Below are positions 1-8,074 of a DNA stretch of 44,100 nucleotides, piece after piece; position 1 is the stretch's first letter, and each line of letters opens with the position of its first letter. A model generated the notes under the pieces. It worked only from the letters and a program-made list of their open reading frames with translations. It made no database searches and was not told where the DNA came from. The position numbers were made by a program, and so were the translations under genes. The DNA is from Candidatus Kuenenbacteria bacterium. GTDB lineage: Bacteria; Patescibacteriota; Patescibacteriia; UBA2196; GWA2-42-15. The stretch is from assembly GCA_012797775.1 (NCBI GenBank), contig JAAZOM010000027.1, positions 1-44,100 of the forward strand, in the 5' to 3' direction.

Positions 1-69
1 AGCCACCTTAATGGCTGGTACTTCGAGGACAAACAGGTCTATGATCTGACTTATTTGTCTATTGGTTAA
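1..69 (+). CDS. C-terminal fragment of an unidentified protein (5' truncated by window edge)
   Basis: Frame 1 is open from the first base to a TAA at 67-69 and gives 22 residues ending in DLTYLSIG. The next gene begins only 8 bases later, so the two are probably in one operon. The fragment is too short to assign a family. It could be spurious, but its position directly before a co-oriented gene favours the end of a real gene. Confidence 0.4.
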   Translation, partial: SHLNGWYFEDKQVYDLTYLSIG

Positions 70-77
70 TTTGCTGT

Positions 78-695
78 TTGGTATTAACTTGCTTGCCATG
101 TTATCAGCATAAATGTTTATGCTGTTCTAGACAAGCTCCTATTTTTATTGTCCCTATTTTGGCCTTGAAATTTAATTTCATCCCCAGAAATTATTATCTA
201 CTTGTGTTGGCGACAATATTGACGATCGTGGTGATATTAGAGTGCCGAGGCGGTTTATTTTATAAAAAATTCAACATACGGACTGATAATTTTTTCTCTG
301 TTGCCGGTCCATATATTATTTTTACGATCGCAGCTGGCACAATATTAATCTTTTTTGCCCAAATTATAAATAATAAAACGGTCGAACTTAATTATTGGTT
401 ATGGTTTTGGGGCTGGTCGCTGCCCATTGGTGCGGTTCAGGAATTTTTATATCGAGGATATTTAATGGTACAACTGGAAAAAATCTGTCAATCACCACTG
501 AAAATTATTCTCATCAATGCTTCGCTTTTTGCCTTGATGCATATTATTTACCAGCCGTTAATAGTCGTCTTGCCCATAACTTTTTTGGGCGGAGTTGGTT
601 TTGCTTGGTTGTACAGAAAATTTCCCAATTTAATATTAGTTTCCATGAGCCATGGGTTTTTAAATTTTATGGCACTTTGGTTGGGATTTTTTTAA
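78..695 (+). CDS. CPBP-family intramembrane metalloprotease-like protein
   Basis: A 205-residue polytopic membrane protein with three CPBP/Abi (Rce1-type) motifs: QEFLYRG at about 121-127, FALMH at 151-155 and SHGFLN at 191-196. In the family the motifs EExxxR, FxxxH and HxxxN form a metal-dependent active site inside the membrane. Here the first Glu of motif 1 is Gln (codon CAG), which may weaken or abolish catalysis. The listed start is a TTG. The first 20 residues are unusually Cys-rich and may not be translated, so the true start is uncertain; an upstream hydrophobic stretch in another frame (71-112) leaves room for a frameshift. The stop is 5 bases before the GtrA-like gene, so the two are probably co-transcribed. 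Substrate unknown. Confidence 0.72.
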   Translation: MVLTCLPCYQHKCLCCSRQAPIFIVPILALKFNFIPRNYYLLVLATILTIVVILECRGGLFYKKFNIRTDNFFSVAGPYIIFTIAAGTILIFFAQIINNKTVELNYWLWFWGWSLPIGAVQEFLYRGYLMVQLEKICQSPLKIILINASLFALMHIIYQPLIVVLPITFLGGVGFAWLYRKFPNLILVSMSHGFLNFMALWLGFF

Positions 696-700
696 TAAAT

Positions 701-1093
701 ATGCTATCAAGGATTCGGCGTTTATTATTTTATTATACTGTTTCCCTGGCCACTTTCGCCGGAAATGTTTTTGGTGCCTGGCTTTTGATGGAATATTTTC
801 AAGTACAGCAGATACCGGCCATAACGGCCGGGTTCATTTTACAAACCGTGACTGCTTTTTTTGTAAACAGGCGCTGGACATTTGAAAAGCAAACAAAAAT
901 TTCACGGGGGCTAACCACGACCTTGGCCATACAGGTGGTGGCGCTTTTGATTGCTATTTTGGGAACAGAGGGGGGAATGAATATACTGGGGCTTAATTTT
1001 ATCAGCTCGCGAATTATCTCTGGGTTGATTGCCGGATTGTGGGGCTACACCATGGATTCTTATTTGACTTTCGGTTTAGCGCCCTTCACTTAG
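701..1093 (+). CDS. GtrA-family membrane protein
   Basis: A 130-residue protein of four predicted membrane segments with the GtrA signature FFVNRRWTFE near residue 60. GtrA-family proteins are small integral membrane proteins thought to help move polyprenyl-linked sugars across the membrane for surface-polysaccharide decoration. ATG 701 was chosen because it lies just after the upstream stop (693-695) and gives the usual family length. The frame stays open further upstream, but that part overlaps the CPBP gene. The protein fits the glycan theme of the following genes. Family assignment is fairly sure; the lipid-sugar carried is unknown. Confidence 0.8.
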   Translation: MLSRIRRLLFYYTVSLATFAGNVFGAWLLMEYFQVQQIPAITAGFILQTVTAFFVNRRWTFEKQTKISRGLTTTLAIQVVALLIAILGTEGGMNILGLNFISSRIISGLIAGLWGYTMDSYLTFGLAPFT

Positions 1094-1131
1094 AGACACA
1101 CTAAGATAAAAAACGAGTAAGATAGAAATTT

Positions 1132-1187
1132 CCCCGATGGCGACACACAAGGACAGTTCTTAAGTATTAAGGACTGTCCTTGTGTGT
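1132..1187. repeat. Palindromic repeat: long near-perfect hairpin preceded by CCCCGATGG motif
   Basis: Bases 1143-1163 and 1167-1187 are complementary over 21 bp, with one G-T pair and a 3-nt loop. The hairpin lies in the 131-bp gap between the GtrA and DUF2079 genes. No run of T follows it, so it is a poor intrinsic terminator. The preceding CCCCGATGG (1132-1140) also occurs inside the palindromes at 1673 and 41824. It looks like a small non-coding palindromic mobile unit (REP/MITE type), although a transcript-stabilising hairpin is possible. Confidence 0.6.
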
Positions 1188-1212
1188 TTATAATAACTGA
1201 ACTTTTTCGTGT

Positions 1213-1218
1213 TATAAT
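1213..1218 (+). promoter_or_regulatory. -10 box TATAAT placed for a leaderless transcript
   Basis: A perfect TATAAT ends 6 bases before the ATG at 1225, which would put the transcription start on or next to the start codon. No convincing -35 box is seen at 17 bp, and there is no Shine-Dalgarno site. The same geometry recurs at 12107, 17296 and 19758. Confidence 0.55.
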
Positions 1219-1224
1219 AACCTC

Positions 1225-2817
1225 ATGAATAAATTAATGTCTTGTTTTTCAAAAAATAGCGGGAAAATACTGGCCGGAATGATTAGCGCTTATGTGGTGG
1301 CAATCTCAGCAGTCTGTTTTTGTAAATACCAACATTTTTTGTATGGCGGACTGGATTTGGCAATTTTTAATAATGCCCTGTTTAATACCCTCCACGGCAA
1401 CTGGTTTTGGTCATCTATTCAGGGGCACAATTACTGGGGCGATCATTTTGAACCACTGTTAGTTGTGTTTTTACCTATTTATTATCTCTGGCAGTCGCCG
1501 GTTTTGCTTCTGATTTTACAAACAATATTTTTGGGTCTGGCCGCTTGGCCCTTGTATTTGGTTGTTATACAAGCCTGTCCCGAGTGCAGCGGAGCGGAGT
1601 CGAGGGAACCCGTGCCACCAAGTTCTGATTTTAATTATAGTGAGTGCGGGTCTAAACGTGATCCCTCCGCTCCCCCGATGGACGTCGGGGTCGGTCGGGA
1701 TAAACCCAAAATCATGGCTCTGGGCGTAGCTTTCCTCTGGCTCATTAATCCGCTGGTTCACAATCTTAATTTGTTTGAATTCCACGCTATTGCTTTTTTC
1801 CCGTTTTTCTTTTTCTCCCTATTTTATTTTTATCTCCAATTAAAAGAAAGCCCTGCCAACAAAAAATTGCTTTCGTCTTTTTATATTTTAATATTTCTAT
1901 GCCTCATGGTCCGCGAAGACATCACTTTTATAATTTTGACATTTATAATTCTGATCTGGCTAGACGCACTTAAAAATAAAAACAAGGCCTTTCTCCTGAT
2001 TGCTAGTTATGGATTACTAATTACTATTTTTTATCTAATAATCTCTTTCAAAATTATTGCCCACTTCTCCCCTTCTGGTTTTTCCCCTTTTGGCTATTAC
2101 TATGGCTGGCTAGCCAGAACTAATATACTCGGGACAATAAAACACTTTTTGACGCTGACCAATTTGGAAATGATTTTGGGTTTTTTGGCCCCATTTTTGT
2201 TTTTGCCAATCATTAAGCCAAAGTGGCTTTTGCTGACCACGGTTCCTTTGACGCAAATAATATTTTCGGCTGGTGGTGGGGGGGCTTTGGTCTGGCAGAT
2301 GCACTATGGTGCCTTATTTTTGCCTGCCCTCATAATAGCTTTTATTTATGCTTTTCTGCCGGCTGATAATTTTATAAACAAAAAACTCGGTGGAAAATAT
2401 TTGCTTTTAATACTCGCTTTGGCGGCAAACTTTTGTTTGTGGCCGAGTTTTGGTATTTTAAAAAATGATTTTTCTCAGACAAAAAATGGTCCTGACTTGG
2501 ACCAGATTGAAAGGGGCGCGGCCGTGATGAGCAGTTTTAATTATCTACCGAATCTATCAAGTAGAAAAAATATTTATTCCCTGCATTATTATTTCTTGGG
2601 TGTCCAGCAGTTTGCCCAGGCTGATTATAGCTTCAAACTACTACCAGAATATATCCTTTTGGATGAAGCTGATTATAAATATTATGATGAAATATTGAAA
2701 ACCTCTGCTTGGGCTGGCAAATATTATAGTCGTGGGTACAAAAGGCTGGAAGAAATACTCGATTCTTACAAAAAAATAGAAAGTAAAGATGGAGTGAGTT
2801 TGTGGAAAAAAATTTAA
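1225..2817 (+). CDS. DUF2079 multi-pass membrane protein with in-frame repeat insertion
   Basis: A 530-residue polytopic membrane protein. The N-terminal region (GGLDLAIFNNALFNTL, then DHFEPLLVVFLPIYYLW) matches DUF2079, a GT-C-like fold family found in actinobacteria, archaea and CPR bacteria and presumed to be involved in surface glycans. Residues about 117-161 interrupt a hydrophobic segment with a polar, Cys/Pro/Gly-rich stretch encoded by a palindromic repeat (1574-1711). The frame is preserved across it and the hydrophobic pattern resumes at ALGVAFLWL. Start is ATG 1225 directly after a leaderless-type -10 box. The gene ends at a shared terminator with the convergent GT-C gene. Enzymatic activity is unproven, and the insertion may impair it. 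Confidence 0.8.
   Translation: MNKLMSCFSKNSGKILAGMISAYVVAISAVCFCKYQHFLYGGLDLAIFNNALFNTLHGNWFWSSIQGHNYWGDHFEPLLVVFLPIYYLWQSPVLLLILQTIFLGLAAWPLYLVVIQACPECSGAESREPVPPSSDFNYSECGSKRDPSAPPMDVGVGRDKPKIMALGVAFLWLINPLVHNLNLFEFHAIAFFPFFFFSLFYFYLQLKESPANKKLLSSFYILIFLCLMVREDITFIILTFIILIWLDALKNKNKAFLLIASYGLLITIFYLIISFKIIAHFSPSGFSPFGYYYGWLARTNILGTIKHFLTLTNLEMILGFLAPFLFLPIIKPKWLLLTTVPLTQIIFSAGGGGALVWQMHYGALFLPALIIAFIYAFLPADNFINKKLGGKYLLLILALAANFCLWPSFGILKNDFSQTKNGPDLDQIERGAAVMSSFNYLPNLSSRKNIYSLHYYFLGVQQFAQADYSFKLLPEYILLDEADYKYYDEILKTSAWAGKYYSRGYKRLEEILDSYKKIESKDGVSLWKKI
1574..1711. repeat. Palindromic repeat element inserted in frame in the DUF2079 gene
   Basis: A GC-rich block of about 138 bp inside an AT-rich gene. 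It has outer arms TCCCGA (1578-1583) and TCGGGA (1695-1700) and an inner hairpin CCCCGA/TCGGGG (1673-1678 with 1685-1690). Its core CCCCGATGG is shared with intergenic palindromes at 1132 and 41824. Sequence such as GCGGAGCGGAGTCGAGGGA resembles intergenic palindromic repeats common in environmental bacteria. It adds about 45 residues without breaking the frame, as Rickettsia palindromic elements do. Confidence 0.7.
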
Positions 2818-2829
2818 CAGACAACCTAC

Positions 2830-2857
2830 AAAAACCCGGTCAAAGGGCCGGGTTTTT
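2830..2857. terminator. Bidirectional intrinsic terminator between convergent genes
   Basis: A 10-bp stem, AAAAACCCGG with CCGGGTTTTT, encloses an 8-nt loop, with T runs on both strands. It sits 13 bases after the DUF2079 stop. The stop codon of the opposing GT-C gene (2840-2842) lies in its loop, so it can end transcription from both sides. Confidence 0.85.
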
Positions 2858-4372
2858 GAATATATATACGGCAGCCCTCTCAAAAAAACCTTCAAACTTT
2901 TGTTCTTTAATTAACTTCCAATCACTTTTTAAGAATTTATCTAGAATAAAATCAGCATGATGAATTTCGGCTGAAACTGCTGGGTAAATCAAAATTACCC
3001 TCTTATCATTTTTAAACGCCTCAAAAAAATCTGGTAAATCTTTTGGTTGAATCGCGGGATACCAATTATATTTTATTGCCAAAAGCAGTGGGTCACTGCC
3101 AAGTTTTTCGCTCAAAATATTGGAAATTGCCAATTTGCCCCGATAGTAATAATCAAAGGGAACATTATAAACAAAAGCCGGGAAAAAAATAATATCACCG
3201 GGGGCTTCAATCTGCTCAACATAGCTCGCCAGTTCATCCCATTTGTGTTGGCCTTGATTTTTTATGATATCAAAACTGTAAGGCAAAAGGAGAAACAAAA
3301 TGCCAACTATAATAATTTTTTTGTGGCTACTTTTAAAATTTAATTTTTCAAAGCCCATGGCTAAAAGCAAAAATAAACCGGGACTGCCAAGAATATAATA
3401 CTTGGATACCCAAATCTGCAAGCACAGACCGATGGATAGCGGTATGATAAAAATCAACAAAGACAAAAGTGCTGCTGAGGGGAACTCTAAATTAAATTTA
3501 ACTTCTTTTAATTTTGATGAACACTCGAGGTGAGAAACAAAAACGGAGACAAAAAGTACCCCAAAAAATAATAAGGCAATAATTTCTAAAAATGGATGTT
3601 CGACACCAAGAAAAAAATAGGCACGAGGTAGCTCAAATAAAAGCGCGCCACTGCCAGATGTATTGAAATACCAGGCATCGTCGGTCAGGCGAGAGACATT
3701 GTGAGTAATAAAATTTATAAGCCACGGCAAAAAGGCTAAGACAACCAAAAATTGGGCCAAAAGCCACTGGCGCCAGCTGGTTTTTTTTTGAGAAATAAAA
3801 AAATAATGATAAAACCAATATAAATTGCAGGTTATAATCATGGCAAGGCCTATTAGGTGAGTATAAAGAGTAATAATCGCAGCTATAATATAGGCGGCAA
3901 GAAATAATTTTTTATTTGATTCTAAATAGCGCCAGAAAAAATATAAGGATAAAAGAAAAAAGCAAAACAACATCGGATACATACGCGCATCCATAGAAGT
4001 AAAAAGGTGATAGCTAGAAGCGGCAGAGAGAAGGGCAGCAAATAAGCCGACACTGTCTTTTTTGGTAAGGGTGCGACCCAAAAGATAAATGATAAAAATA
4101 TTAAGAATAGAAAACAGAAAAGATGAGAGGCGTAAAATCACTTCTGTTTGGCCAAATATTTTTATCCAAAAATGCAAAAGCCAATAATGGGCTGGTGGGT
4201 TGTTTTCCCACTGTAAATACTGCCAACTTTCGACAAAGCCCTTTTGGGCAATGCTCAAACTGACAACCTCATCAAACCAAAAGCTACCAGAATGAAAAAC
4301 AGCAACCAGGCGAAGTATCGCGCCCAAAATAATTATTAGCAGCAAAAGAATAATAACCTTTAATTTTTTCAT
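2840..4372 (-). CDS. GT-C family membrane glycosyltransferase (PMT/ArnT/GT39-like)
   Basis: A 510-residue protein with about 10-12 membrane segments. Near the N terminus, FWFDEVVSLSIA in the first external loop carries the acidic residue expected of GT-C enzymes. It is followed by NNPPAHYWLLHFWIKIFG and LRLSS, the PMT_2/ArnT pattern. Such enzymes move a sugar from a polyprenyl-phosphate donor to a protein or lipid outside the membrane; the donors could be products of the two GT2 synthases in the same locus. It is the last gene of a minus-strand series from 12107 and ends in the bidirectional terminator. Donor and acceptor cannot be deduced. Confidence 0.75.
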   Translation of the reverse strand: MKKLKVIILLLLIIILGAILRLVAVFHSGSFWFDEVVSLSIAQKGFVESWQYLQWENNPPAHYWLLHFWIKIFGQTEVILRLSSFLFSILNIFIIYLLGRTLTKKDSVGLFAALLSAASSYHLFTSMDARMYPMLFCFFLLSLYFFWRYLESNKKLFLAAYIIAAIITLYTHLIGLAMIITCNLYWFYHYFFISQKKTSWRQWLLAQFLVVLAFLPWLINFITHNVSRLTDDAWYFNTSGSGALLFELPRAYFFLGVEHPFLEIIALLFFGVLFVSVFVSHLECSSKLKEVKFNLEFPSAALLSLLIFIIPLSIGLCLQIWVSKYYILGSPGLFLLLAMGFEKLNFKSSHKKIIIVGILFLLLPYSFDIIKNQGQHKWDELASYVEQIEAPGDIIFFPAFVYNVPFDYYYRGKLAISNILSEKLGSDPLLLAIKYNWYPAIQPKDLPDFFEAFKNDKRVILIYPAVSAEIHHADFILDKFLKSDWKLIKEQKFEGFFERAAVYIFKNPAL

Positions 4373-4401
4373 AGTAGAAAATAATTTTATTTAATGGCGG
4401 A

Positions 4402-5656
4402 TTATTTAGACACTGAAATAATTTTATCATCAATAAGAAAATAGGAGACAATAAATATTTGGGAAATAAAACCAATATAATTATCATGAAAAAATCTAGA
4501 TAGAAATAAATAAATAAAAATTAGAGCGCCGTAACAAAAAACTAGATGGGACATATTTTGGCTATTGCCGTAATTTTTAATTAAAAAATAATAAAAAATA
4601 ATTGTGATAGGAATCTGAGCTATCCAAAACGGGAAATAATCAGTAATATTTTTGATAAGCCCAAGTTGATAAAATACTACGGACAAACCATAACCACTTA
4701 TGGGGTAGCTTGTCGGTATTGTGCCGGCTGGGTAAGCATAAATATCTTGAAAAAAAGAAATTGGGTCCCAAATAACAAATGGCAAAATTAAAAGTAAGAA
4801 TAATGTTGGGAATGGCCAGATTAATTTAATAAAATTTTTTAAATACTCCCCAATCTCAATTTTTACATTTTTTTGTTTAATAAAAAAATGAACATAAATA
4901 AAATAAAATGGTACAAAAAACCAAGCTGTGTGTTTGGAAGAGCAGGCTAGGGCTAGGGTGACTGCCGACCAAGATATTATTCCTCTTTCAAGTAAAAAAA
5001 TGGTTAAAATCAACCAACTTAAAACAAAAACATCGTCTCTCCCCTCCAAAAAAAAATCTCAAAAATAAGGGATTAAAAGCATAGGCGGCAACAAGAGAAA
5101 ATTTATTTTCTACTTTTTTGGGGAGCTGGTAAAGAACCAACGAGCTCATGATAAAAAGAATAATATAAACTAGCCGCTCGTCAAAAAAATGTATTGTGTT
5201 ATTAAAAAATAAATAAAAAGGAGTAGAAAAAACAAGGTGAAAGGGCAATTTTATGCAATGATAAAGGGCTGGATTTACTAAAAGGTGGTCGTTAACAAAA
5301 GGGAAGTCTTCTAGCTCCGTGCCAAAATAATTTTCGATATAGGGATTTTTACCCTGTAGTAACATTTGAATAGCTGGTTCAACTTGCAAGATATTATCAT
5401 GTACAAAGACTGGCGCTCCTTGACTTCTATTATTAATTTCTGTTATAAAAGCTGTACCCACAACAACAAATATAACAATAAAAAGAGCTAGCTGTTTTTT
5501 AAATAATAAATTGCCCCTATAATCAACCCAAAAATAGAAAAAAATAGTACAAAAAAACAATAATGCGTGCAAAGAAGTTGCTGATGGCCACGAAGAAAGA
5601 AAGAGAAAGCCACCGATAAAAATTATTACTGAGCTTAAAGAAATATTTTTTTTCAT
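4402..5656 (-). pseudogene. GT87/GT-C-like membrane glycosyltransferase split by a frameshift at a 9-base homopolymer
   Basis: Two overlapping minus-strand frames form one protein. Residues from 5656 run through NPLFLRFF; the second frame continues with EGRDDVFVLSW to the stop at 4402. The switch falls in a run of nine A on the plus strand (5048-5056). Removing one base gives a continuous product of about 417 residues. The joined protein has a long first external loop (LLQGKNPYIENYFG) and the GRDD-type motif seen after a membrane segment in GT87/PIG-M-like mannosyltransferases. The cause may be a sequencing or assembly error, a real mutation, or polymerase slippage restoring a fraction of product. 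The start ATG 5656 overlaps the end of the GT2 gene by 4 bases, suggesting translational coupling. Confidence 0.75.
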
Positions 5657-6402
5657 GTTGTTTTGTGTCTAGAAATACTTTTTATAAATAACAAAAAAGC
5701 TTTCCTGTTTATTTTTAAATTTAAAATTGTTTTAAAAAATTCACGAATATCTTTCTGCCCAAGTTTGGATTGGCCTTTTTGGCGGTCAATAAATGTAACT
5801 GGGGCCTCAACAATTTTCAGACCGGCTTTTTCCAGATGATAAACCATTTCGATTTGAAAAGCATAGCCGTTGCTTTTTATTTTTGAATAATCTATTTTTT
5901 TTAGAGCGTTCGTGCAAAAACAACGAAAGCCCGCGGTAATATCACGTGTTTTCAGGTTTAATAAAAAACGAGCAAAAAACATGGCGCCATTGGAATAAAG
6001 ATGCCTTTCCCAGTTCCAGCCGATAATCTGACCGCCTTTTATTTTTCGTGAACCGATAACCAAATCGGCTCCGTCTTTGGCGGCAGATAATAACCGCGGT
6101 AAATCTTTGGGATCATGAGAGAAGTCTGCGTCCATCTCAAAAATATATTCTGCGCCTTTATCTAAACAATAATCAAATCCCTCACGATAAGCAGAGCCCA
6201 AACCAAGTTTGCCCCGACGATGAATAACAAAAACTGGATATTTCTGTGACAGCTCATCGGCCAATACACCGGTGCCGTCAGGTGAATTGTCATCTATTAT
6301 TAATATTGATAAATCATTAATACCCTGCCCGAAAATCTCCATGACCAGCTCGGCCAGGTTTTCCTTCTCGTTGTAGGTGGGGAGAATAATAAAATTTTTC
6401 AT
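5653..6402 (-). CDS. Polyprenol monophosphomannose synthase-like glycosyltransferase (GT2, Dpm1 type)
   Basis: A 249-residue soluble GT2 enzyme that should transfer a hexose, probably mannose, from its nucleotide donor to a polyprenyl phosphate at the inner membrane face. Visible motifs are LPTYNEKENL at the N terminus, DDNSPDGT, KLGLGSAYREGF, the metal-binding EMDADFSHDPKDL, GSRKIKGG, and RCF for acceptor-loop positioning. It has no C-terminal membrane domain, like bacterial Ppm1/Dpm1 catalytic units. I prefer ATG 6402 because an AGGA lies about 6 bases before it; ATG 6408, two codons earlier, is possible. Its 3' end overlaps the next GT-C gene by 4 bases, and that gene or others in the locus could use the lipid-sugar. 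Confidence 0.85.
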   Translation of the reverse strand: MKNFIILPTYNEKENLAELVMEIFGQGINDLSILIIDDNSPDGTGVLADELSQKYPVFVIHRRGKLGLGSAYREGFDYCLDKGAEYIFEMDADFSHDPKDLPRLLSAAKDGADLVIGSRKIKGGQIIGWNWERHLYSNGAMFFARFLLNLKTRDITAGFRCFCTNALKKIDYSKIKSNGYAFQIEMVYHLEKAGLKIVEAPVTFIDRQKGQSKLGQKDIREFFKTILNLKINRKAFLLFIKSISRHKTT

Positions 6403-6409
6403 AAACATC

Positions 6410-8071
6410 CTATTCTAACATTACCCGATAAATATAAACTTGACCAGAGCGATAGACCTCTCTTAGATAATTCTTTTGACCGGGCTCAAAATCTCCAACC
6501 TCGGCCTCGCTTTCGCTAAAAAAAATAAAATTAATATCATTTTCTTTTAAAAATTTTTTCTTCTTATCATCAAGATTGTTTATTTTATAAAACCAGAGGA
6601 CTTGTTCTGATTTGCTGCCGAAAAACAAAGTTTCCACACCGTGGCCGGCAAAAACCTTGCGACCAGTAATGCCCGGGATAAGATTGCCATTTATAATATC
6701 CGACAAAATAACATTGTCGAGGGTGGCATTATCTTTAAGCCAATGAAATGCAATGAGCTTGTCATTTTTTGGGTAGAGTTGTTCAATATACCTTTTGTCG
6801 GTGAAAATAGAAAATTCGCGCACCCAGTTGAAGATTTGTGAGGGGCAGAAAAAAATAATAAATAAAATAACAGCCAGATATTTGTTGTTGACAAAAAAAT
6901 TGAAATTCTGGGGAGAAATTTTTCTTTTGAGAAAATAAAAAAAATAATATAAACCCCAGACAGCCAAAATTCCAAGTGGAATTTGCAGGCCTTGGAGCAT
7001 GCGCCTTTGCCAAGGTAGGGGGGAATAAACCAAAATTGACTGAGCAACAATCCAGACAACCAAAAAGATGTACTTGTTCTCTAATTTTTTATTTTTGAAT
7101 AGCTGATAGCTGCCATAAACAGTAAAAGCTAAAATAAATCCGTAGCTAATAATGGTCACCCACCAAGACGGTGTCAGACAAATATTCTGATAAGTGCGCA
7201 TCTGGGTAAAAAAATCAGAGCGAGAAAGCCAAAAATAATACGCGAGCGATGGCGAGGAAATAGCAAAAAATATAAAAGCGTGTTTTAAAATATTAAAACC
7301 TATTTTTTTATTTTTGATAAACAAATAAAGAATATAGATGCCAATAACGGCAAAAATAGTGGGAACATGAAAGGGGTGGAACTGAAAAAGAATAAGTGCC
7401 AAAAAGCCAGAGATAATACTATATTTAATTTTTTTGTGTTCCAATGAAATAAAAAATAAAAAGAGGGTTGCAATAATCAAGCCAGTGGAAAGCACTAGAT
7501 GGCCAGACTGAAGCATGGTCAAAAGGGTGTTGCTTTCGGCAGCCCAAAGATCCAGCGGCCAATTATACCAACCCTTTTTATAAACATTATTTTCTAAAAC
7601 GAAAGAAAAGGCTGCACCTAGCCCAGAAGCAAAGACCAAGAAAATAAAACCAACCAGGCGCCATCTTGGGTTGGGGAAATAATAAACAGTAAGGAGGTAT
7701 AAAATAAAAAGTAAAAGAGGAATAAAAAGTATGCGTACCAACTGGAAAACAACAATGTTTGAGAGGTGAAAAGCTTTGGCCAAAATACCAGTGAAGGACC
7801 AAAAACCATTGAACATCACCCTGCCCTGCGGTTCACCAGAATATAAATCCAGTTGTACCAGGTGCCCTTGGCGCGCCTGCTCAATATAGGAAAAATAAAC
7901 GTGAATATCTCCGGGCGTGAGCGAATGAAGGCCGCTATAAGTTGAATCTGGTGGTGTTTTATACCAACCGTAAATATAAGGGATGGTAGTAGTAATAATA
8001 ATAAAAACAGTAATGATAATAAAAAAGCACCATTCTTTTTTGGTTATAGATTTTATCAGCGCCTGCAGCAT
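6410..8071 (-). CDS. Large polytopic GT-C-like membrane protein
   Basis: A 553-residue protein with about 11-13 hydrophobic segments. The first external loop contains LTPGDIHVYFSYIEQARQG, in the position where GT-C glycosyltransferases carry acidic catalytic or metal residues. The C-terminal 130 residues are a soluble domain (NVILSDIINGNLIPGITGRKV, then FAGHGVETLFFGSK). Similar proteins are common in CPR glycan loci, usually without a named function. It lies between a GT2 synthase and another GT-C-like gene with spacings under 5 bases, so they are surely co-transcribed. Membrane topology is clear; glycosyltransferase activity is inference from the fold and context. Confidence 0.7.
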   Translation of the reverse strand: MLQALIKSITKKEWCFFIIITVFIIITTTIPYIYGWYKTPPDSTYSGLHSLTPGDIHVYFSYIEQARQGHLVQLDLYSGEPQGRVMFNGFWSFTGILAKAFHLSNIVVFQLVRILFIPLLLFILYLLTVYYFPNPRWRLVGFIFLVFASGLGAAFSFVLENNVYKKGWYNWPLDLWAAESNTLLTMLQSGHLVLSTGLIIATLFLFFISLEHKKIKYSIISGFLALILFQFHPFHVPTIFAVIGIYILYLFIKNKKIGFNILKHAFIFFAISSPSLAYYFWLSRSDFFTQMRTYQNICLTPSWWVTIISYGFILAFTVYGSYQLFKNKKLENKYIFLVVWIVAQSILVYSPLPWQRRMLQGLQIPLGILAVWGLYYFFYFLKRKISPQNFNFFVNNKYLAVILFIIFFCPSQIFNWVREFSIFTDKRYIEQLYPKNDKLIAFHWLKDNATLDNVILSDIINGNLIPGITGRKVFAGHGVETLFFGSKSEQVLWFYKINNLDDKKKKFLKENDINFIFFSESEAEVGDFEPGQKNYLREVYRSGQVYIYRVMLE

Positions 8072-8074
8072 AAA

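Noticed and set aside
395-700. Long upstream extension of the GtrA-like frame
   Set aside because: It overlaps the CPBP motifs in another frame; GtrA similarity begins only after ATG 701, which gives normal family length.
1574-1711. Frameshift or gene break in the DUF2079 protein
   Set aside because: The reading frame is open across the segment and membrane-protein sequence continues on both sides in the same frame; an in-frame insertion explains it.
2840-2842. Recoding of TGA as Gly or Trp, as in some CPR lineages
   Set aside because: TGA ends genes at natural positions (2840 at a terminator, 37035-37037 overlapping the CapA start), and tryptophan is encoded by TGG.
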